Of a DNA stretch of 56,986 nucleotides, positions 52,246 to 56,986 are shown in pieces (position 1 is the stretch's first letter; each line of letters begins with the position of its first letter). The position numbers were made by a program, and so were the translations under genes. Source of the stretch: Clostridium chromiireducens (lineage in GTDB: Bacteria > Bacillota > Clostridia > Clostridiales > Clostridiaceae); contig NZ_MZGT01000034.1 of the NCBI RefSeq assembly GCF_002029255.1, positions 1 to 56,986 on the forward strand, given 5' to 3'. The notes below the pieces were generated by a model that was not told the origin of the DNA, did no database searches, and saw only the letters and a list, made by a program, of their open reading frames with translations.

Positions 52246-52761
52246 TTATTTAACATTATTCTGTACCTTGTAACTCTCAATTTTATCCTTAAGTTCGTTT
52301 ACATTTGGTTTTCTATCTATTGATATTTCTTTATTATTATTTAGTTTATAAATAACCGGAACCGGCTCTCCTTTTTTTAGGAACTCTAATTCTGCCGAAC
52401 GAACAATTGTTGTTACATCTCCGTAAAATTTTTTATAATTCTCGCCCAAGATATCAAGTTCTATTTTTACTTCTGCCTTTCTTCCCGAGTGATTTCCCGT
52501 TTCTTTTACTTTTCTAATGAATCCTACACTTTTTACTCCATTTGCTAGTGCTCTTTTATACTTCACTTCTCTTGAAATTATTATTATAAGCGCTATAGCT
52601 AAAGGTATAAGTAAGACTAATGCTGGAATAATTAATGGTAAAGCTGCTTTAGTTTCACCTTGATCAGCTTTTGACATAAAATTTTGTGCAATAATATATA
52701 AGCTAAAACCTGCAGCTGCTATAATTAGAATTGTTGATAGATAATTCTTATCTTTTTTCAT
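52246..52761 (-). CDS. Two-helix membrane protein, unknown function
   Basis: I do not recognise this protein of about 171 residues. It has two hydrophobic segments (about 9-24 and 36-60, with LPLIIPALVLLIPLAIALIIII) and a soluble C-terminal domain of about 100 residues. That domain contains a strand-rich part (SVGFIRKVKETG ... KAEVKIELDILGENYKKFYGDVTTIV ... GEPVPVIYKLNN). This resembles DUF3592-like or NfeD/OB-type extracytoplasmic or cytoplasmic domains only loosely. The ATG at 52761 is used because the earlier ATG at 52779 overlaps the AGAGGAG ribosome site. It is a single gene with its own terminator. Confidence 0.65.
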   Translation of the reverse strand: MKKDKNYLSTILIIAAAGFSLYIIAQNFMSKADQGETKAALPLIIPALVLLIPLAIALIIIISREVKYKRALANGVKSVGFIRKVKETGNHSGRKAEVKIELDILGENYKKFYGDVTTIVRSAELEFLKKGEPVPVIYKLNNNKEISIDRKPNVNELKDKIESYKVQNNVK

Positions 52762-52779
52762 GTTTTTTCTCCTCTTCAT

Positions 52780-53178
52780 ATTCTTTAGTGTACAGTATTA
52801 AGATTATTCCTCTTTAGATTTTTTATTATTAAAAATCATAAAAATTTTTATCACAACTTTATTGTTAACGTTAACTATTTTCCATAACGTAATATTATTT
52901 TACAAAGTTTCGTAAAACTCACCTAATAATATTATATCACAAATACAAAATTGAGTATGGAAATTAATAAAATATTATGTTCATTAAAATAAATTTCGTT
53001 CTTCTCCTCTCATTATATAAATTTAAGCAAAAACAAGGTGATTCAATTCACGACCACCTTATTTTTTATTCCCACATATAATTTTTTGTCATCCCTAATT
53101 AATTATTATTATCTCTTAAAAAGAATATTTTATGTAGGCTAATCATTCTTTCAAGATATATTTTTCTTAATTTTCAAA
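52780..53178. other. Intergenic region with GTTAAC palindrome
   Basis: This 399-base gap includes a perfect 12-bp palindrome GTTAACGTTAAC (52864-52875), similar to LacI-type half-sites, about 100 bases before the small membrane protein gene. A short hairpin AAGGTG/CACCTT at 53035-53060 is probably the terminator of the diguanylate cyclase operon. Otherwise AT-rich sequence without genes. Confidence 0.45.
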
Positions 53179-55296
53179 TTATAGTGATTCATGTATACAG
53201 CAAGTACCTTTATAAGACTTCTTTGCTTTATATAAGGCTTCATCTGCATAATGAAGCAGTTCATCGTAAGTTAGCTCTGCACTCTCAACCCACATTAACC
53301 CTGCTGAAATAGTAACAGTTTTAACTTTACCATCTGGTAAGATTAGTGGATAATTTTCTAGATTCATGTAAAAATTATCAATCAAAGCCTTTAGCTCTTC
53401 CTTATTTGAAAATCCATATAAGAATAAAACAAATTCATCACCAGATCTTCTTCCCAGTACTTTTTTATCATTCCCAATGGTTTTTAACTGTTCTACAGCT
53501 GCTTTGATATAGATATCTCCCCATTTATGCCCATATGTATCATTCATAGTCTTTAAATTATCTAAGTCAAACATTAAAATTCCACAAGTCCCTAAAGTTT
53601 CAATATTAGAAAGCATTTCTTGAATACGTATTTGAATGGCTTTTCTATTATAAATCTTTGTAAGAGGATCATAATCTCTTTCTTCTTTAATCATATTTTT
53701 TTCTATAATTTCTTCTGTAACATCTAATACAACTCCTATAGTGCTATCAGAATTTTTGACGGTCTTGAATTTTACATACTTATCTGGGGCTTCACTTACT
53801 ATATAAACACCATCTTCTTGTTGACGGCTTAAAATTTTATTTATTTTTTCTATAAATAGAGCTTTATCAGAAACTATCTTTATCATTTCACTATCATCAA
53901 TCGAAAGTAGTACTTTTAACTGATCTGTAACAAAAACTCGATCTCTTTCTTCCTTATATTCATAAGCACCTATAGGAACTCCAACCAAATCTATTATCTG
54001 AGACATCTTTACTGTTGATTCTAGAAGAGCATTGTTTGCAAACTGTATTGTGCTCGATAGTTCGTCAACCTCCGACAATCCAGTAGCTTCAAGCCTTATG
54101 GCTTTACTTTTATCACTTTCTCGTACTTGCTTAGCTAATTTTATAATTGGTTTTGTAAATTTGTAACTGATTATGTAACCACCTATTATTCCAATTAAAA
54201 TAGAAATCGATAAAGATATCCATAATATATTTTTAATTTTTAAAACATGGCTAAATAATGAGTGTTCTGTCATCATTCCTACAAGATACCACTCTTCCTC
54301 CTCAAATGGAGTATTACTTTTATATAATCCAATCTTTTCTATACATCCATAAATATCATCCTTGCTATTACTATTTTCAATTCTATAAATATCTTTCTCT
54401 GGACTTATATGGGTTAGTGAAATTTTTTTATCCGAATCAATCATTCGTTTTTGAAGAGCACCAGTCATTATTACAGGTGTTATTTCATCTTCATTTTTTC
54501 TTTTATATCCAATTAGGTATCCTAATGAATCTTTTTGCTGTAAATCTGTTGCAGGTAAAGCCTGCGTAAGATAACTTACCGAAATTTCAACACCTATGAC
54601 ACCTCTTAAGTTGTTATCTTTATCAAAGAATGGTTCCGAATAAGTGATTATTTGTTGATCCTTTGGGAACAACTTAAATGGTACACTCCAGTAACTTAAT
54701 AATTTAGAATCGTTTGATAAATAAGCTTTTTCATAAGGCTTTCTATAAAAATCTTCATTATCTTCTGTTAATTTCATTCTGTAATTCCAGTCTTCATCTA
54801 GAGGTACATTAATCTCCTTTGCCAATTCATAAGGTCCTATTAGAAAATATAAATCTTTATTATTATAATCATTGAATAAAGGATCATAATCTCTTAAATA
54901 GAGAGCAGAATGTTCCCCTTTGTTATTCTCATCATTTAAAATGAGAAATACTCCTGTAGTTTGTGTTGTCCTTAACATTGAAATCAAATATTTAGCTGCA
55001 TCACTAAAGAATATCTCATTATTGCCATTTTTAGATATAGATTTCGATATTTCCGACACATATGCATCCATATTTATCCAACGATTGCTCATTTCTCTCT
55101 GCATATAATCTTTTCTATTACTTACTTTATCAGATAACGAACTATAAGCTATATCTTTTCCCTGACTTAATACACCACCAAGAACAATTGTGGCAATTAA
55201 CAAGATAGCCTGAAATATAATAATCACTATAACGAAAGAGGTTAATTTAAATATTATTGATTTCTTATCAAACCTCGTAAAATTCATTTTCCTCAA
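53179..55296 (-). CDS. Membrane diguanylate cyclase with Cache-like sensor
   Basis: This 705-residue signalling protein makes cyclic di-GMP. The N-terminal membrane helix (about 16-38) is followed by an extracellular Cache-like sensor (about 40-345), a second helix (about 347-372), a HAMP-type linker, a PAS-like region (about 425-530) and a GGDEF domain (about 540-700). The active-site loop is RRSGDEF: serine replaces the first glycine, a variant found in active cyclases. FDLDNLKTMNDTYGHKWGD and YADEALYKAKK are intact. It follows the membrane-anchored binding protein by eight bases, so both are probably one sensory unit. Confidence 0.9.
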   Translation of the reverse strand: MRKMNFTRFDKKSIIFKLTSFVIVIIIFQAILLIATIVLGGVLSQGKDIAYSSLSDKVSNRKDYMQREMSNRWINMDAYVSEISKSISKNGNNEIFFSDAAKYLISMLRTTQTTGVFLILNDENNKGEHSALYLRDYDPLFNDYNNKDLYFLIGPYELAKEINVPLDEDWNYRMKLTEDNEDFYRKPYEKAYLSNDSKLLSYWSVPFKLFPKDQQIITYSEPFFDKDNNLRGVIGVEISVSYLTQALPATDLQQKDSLGYLIGYKRKNEDEITPVIMTGALQKRMIDSDKKISLTHISPEKDIYRIENSNSKDDIYGCIEKIGLYKSNTPFEEEEWYLVGMMTEHSLFSHVLKIKNILWISLSISILIGIIGGYIISYKFTKPIIKLAKQVRESDKSKAIRLEATGLSEVDELSSTIQFANNALLESTVKMSQIIDLVGVPIGAYEYKEERDRVFVTDQLKVLLSIDDSEMIKIVSDKALFIEKINKILSRQQEDGVYIVSEAPDKYVKFKTVKNSDSTIGVVLDVTEEIIEKNMIKEERDYDPLTKIYNRKAIQIRIQEMLSNIETLGTCGILMFDLDNLKTMNDTYGHKWGDIYIKAAVEQLKTIGNDKKVLGRRSGDEFVLFLYGFSNKEELKALIDNFYMNLENYPLILPDGKVKTVTISAGLMWVESAELTYDELLHYADEALYKAKKSYKGTCCIHESL

Positions 55297-55304
55297 GCCT
55301 TTCT

Positions 55305-56735
55305 TTATTTAGACATAATCTTTTCTACTTCTTGACTAAACTGCTGATACCATCTATTAAAATTTTCCTCTGAAATTAATGATTCTATAACTTTTGAGCG
55401 TTCTTCACCCGTCGCTACTCTTGCTTCTAATTTTTCTAAGTCTTTTTGTACAAAATTAAATAGATTATTCTCTAATAATGCACGCATATCATAACTTCCA
55501 TCAAAAGGTCTATTTCCATATAGAATATGAGTATCAAGCATATCAAGAGTTGTATTAATAGATTTTTTAATAGCTTCATTTGAAACTTCTGTTTTATCAA
55601 CCAATGGTAATATCTTATTTTTTACAAGAGATTCATTTTTTACTGGAAAATATGAGGTAGAAACAGCAAAATCAATGTTTTGTTCTGGTTCTGTGAACCA
55701 CTTTAGAAATAATGCTGAAGCATATTCATGTGCTTTATCGCTTTTAGTAATACACATTCCTGCTCCTTGTTGTATAGCATAAGGTTTTCCATTTTCATAG
55801 TGTGGATATGGCAATGTAATAATATCTATTGGATATACTTCTTTCTCACTAAAAGCAACCTGTTTTGGAAAATATGCTGCCCCAGCTGTTGAACCTGTAT
55901 ATGCTAAAACAGTTCCAGTTTTAGCATCATCTGAACTAAATCTTCCACTTTTTATGAAATATCCTTTTAAATAAGGTATGTAATAATTTTCCCATATTTT
56001 ATGGGCTATGTCTTTGCTAAAATTGAGCTTTGCTCTATCCCCAGAATAAGTATAAAACTCTGTTCCTAACTGCATGGAAGCAGACAACATATAATTAGCA
56101 TTTCCATCAATGCTCAAAAAAGCTCTTCCACTATAATTTTTATATTTTTCAGAAGTTCTAACAATGCCTTCCCAATTATTAAGATCATCAAGGCTTGCTC
56201 CAGTTTCTTCTGAAAATTTATCCCAATAAGTTTTATTTAAATATAATATTTCAGTGGATTTTGCTATAGGAAGTATTCTTAATTTTTGATCTGCCCCAAA
56301 TCTACCTTCTTCTAAAAACTCCTTACGAAATTCCTTTAGTTCATCTTGTGAAAAATATTGTTCTAACTCCACAAGCCCACAGAGCTTATTGGTTCTATAC
56401 GCATTATCAGGATATGCAGCAAAAATATCTGGCATCACCTGTGAACCTATAGTTTTATTTGCAGCATCATACACGACATTCGCTAACTGATTAACATCTC
56501 CATGACTCTTTGCCTCGACAACAATTCCACGCTCTACCCCAATAGTTTCATTAAATTTATTTATCAGTGCATCAAATTTATCTTTAGTATTGCCATTATA
56601 ATAGTGCCAAACTGTTATAGTTATAGGCCGCGATGGATTTAACGGTTCTTTTTTACCATTAAAAATTTTATATCCTCCAACAATTAAAAGTGCGATCAAA
56701 ACCACTAATGATACTAGTAAAATATTTCTTTTCAT
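55305..56735 (-). CDS. Membrane-anchored family 1 solute-binding protein
   Basis: This 476-residue extracellular solute-binding protein starts with an uncleaved-looking hydrophobic helix (about 4-24, ILLVSLVVLIALLIVGGY) and has no lipobox cysteine. The fold features ITVWHYYNGNTKDKFDALINKFNET, LPIAKSTEILYLNKTYW and YAIQQGAGMCITKSDK are those of sugar-type binding proteins. No permease or ATPase is nearby. Instead it is followed after eight bases by the Cache-GGDEF diguanylate cyclase, so it is likely to present a ligand to that sensor rather than to a transporter (inference). Confidence 0.85.
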   Translation of the reverse strand: MKRNILLVSLVVLIALLIVGGYKIFNGKKEPLNPSRPITITVWHYYNGNTKDKFDALINKFNETIGVERGIVVEAKSHGDVNQLANVVYDAANKTIGSQVMPDIFAAYPDNAYRTNKLCGLVELEQYFSQDELKEFRKEFLEEGRFGADQKLRILPIAKSTEILYLNKTYWDKFSEETGASLDDLNNWEGIVRTSEKYKNYSGRAFLSIDGNANYMLSASMQLGTEFYTYSGDRAKLNFSKDIAHKIWENYYIPYLKGYFIKSGRFSSDDAKTGTVLAYTGSTAGAAYFPKQVAFSEKEVYPIDIITLPYPHYENGKPYAIQQGAGMCITKSDKAHEYASALFLKWFTEPEQNIDFAVSTSYFPVKNESLVKNKILPLVDKTEVSNEAIKKSINTTLDMLDTHILYGNRPFDGSYDMRALLENNLFNFVQKDLEKLEARVATGEERSKVIESLISEENFNRWYQQFSQEVEKIMSK

Positions 56736-56986
56736 AAAATCTACCCCCTTGTTTTTTAGTTAAATTCTCCAACATTGCAACAAAAAAATAATTAAAATTT
56801 CCCCTAATGATTTGACTTTTTTTGATCTTATTTATAAATATTTATCATATTATATCATAATTAGCTTCAATATAAGTAATATTAAATTTTTCTTAACAAT
56901 AAATCTCACTACTATTAAATTTTATGAGATTTTTTTATTTTTAAAATATTCTTTCCTTTAATATTTTTTTTGTGTAAAATAATAAT
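56736..56986. other. Right edge, upstream region and hairpin
   Basis: The region upstream of the binding-protein gene contains no clear promoter boxes. AAATCTCA (56901-56908) and TGAGATTT (56925-56932) form a hairpin followed by TTTTT on the plus strand, a likely terminator belonging to a gene beyond the edge or acting in both directions. Confidence 0.45.

Noticed and set aside
52864..52875. Catabolite-responsive element (cre)
   Set aside because: GTTAACGTTAAC differs from the cre consensus at two of the fixed positions and precedes a gene with no sugar link; recorded only as a palindrome.
1..56986. CRISPR array, prophage, rRNA or tRNA
   Set aside because: No regularly spaced repeats, phage structural genes, rRNA-like conserved blocks or cloverleaf with TTCGA loop were seen on either strand.

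Overview
The window is about 57 kb of a very AT-rich (roughly 70 percent A+T) Gram-positive chromosome. Strong AGGAGG-type ribosome binding sites, frequent TTG/GTG starts, SplB, PucR-type regulators, Fe-dependent alcohol dehydrogenase, many methyl-accepting proteins and an msm-like sugar locus all fit a saccharolytic Clostridium sensu stricto (C. beijerinckii-like). I did not see any tRNA, rRNA, CRISPR array, prophage or insertion sequence with a transposase. Most genes lie on the minus strand.

Layout: (1) 0.2-2.3 kb, plus strand: a small membrane protein, then a metal ABC ATPase and permease (znuC/znuB-like) behind a 57-bp palindrome with a Fur-family-like core. (2) 2.9-7.3 kb, minus: a four-gene phosphonate operon, in transcription order a PntC-like nucleotidyltransferase, a cytidylyltransferase/PEP-mutase fusion, phosphonopyruvate decarboxylase and AEP transaminase. 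Together these would make, and probably CMP-activate, 2-aminoethylphosphonate. (3) 7.6-10.85 kb: lipoprotein plus a YtrA-type GntR/ABC operon with a promoter-overlapping operator. (4) 11-28 kb: amino-acid/amine region with a TcyP-like symporter, two aspartoacylase-like M14 proteins (one without its zinc ligands), GabT, two tandem PucR regulators, a polar amino-acid ABC transporter, a nitrilase-family amidase, an APC permease, a TIGR04076-like protein, an Fe-ADH and a second class III aminotransferase. (5) 28-34 kb: HHE hemerythrin-like protein, CysK, nitroreductase, YibE/F, alkaline phosphatase. (6) 34-50.4 kb: sugar locus with AraC regulator and divergent alpha-galactosidase, then the minus-strand operon msmE-msmF-msmG-sacA-mcp-gtfA-GH13 and a divergent LacI repressor. 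There is no msmK-like ATPase in the window. (7) 50.9-56.7 kb: SplB, a small membrane protein, and a solute-binding protein paired with a diguanylate cyclase.

The most unusual material is non-coding. At least three families of long imperfect palindromes occur between genes. One family (2.4, 2.7, 28.7 and, as a core only, 37.3 kb) lies only between convergent genes and shows compensatory changes in its stems. A second (19.34 and 51.97 kb) exists as a 63-nt form and as a 167-nt form carrying an extra nested hairpin. A third sequence family (45.4, 47.3 and perhaps 28.96 kb) fills gaps inside the sugar operon. A 16-bp perfect inverted repeat flanks mcp-sacA. Several promoters can be read at base level: LacI, GntR and AraC sites sit at the expected places over or beside -35/-10 boxes.

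Limits: all calls come from reading the sequence by eye. Family names rest on motifs and overall resemblance, not on database searches. Substrates of transporters, aminotransferases and regulators are inferred.
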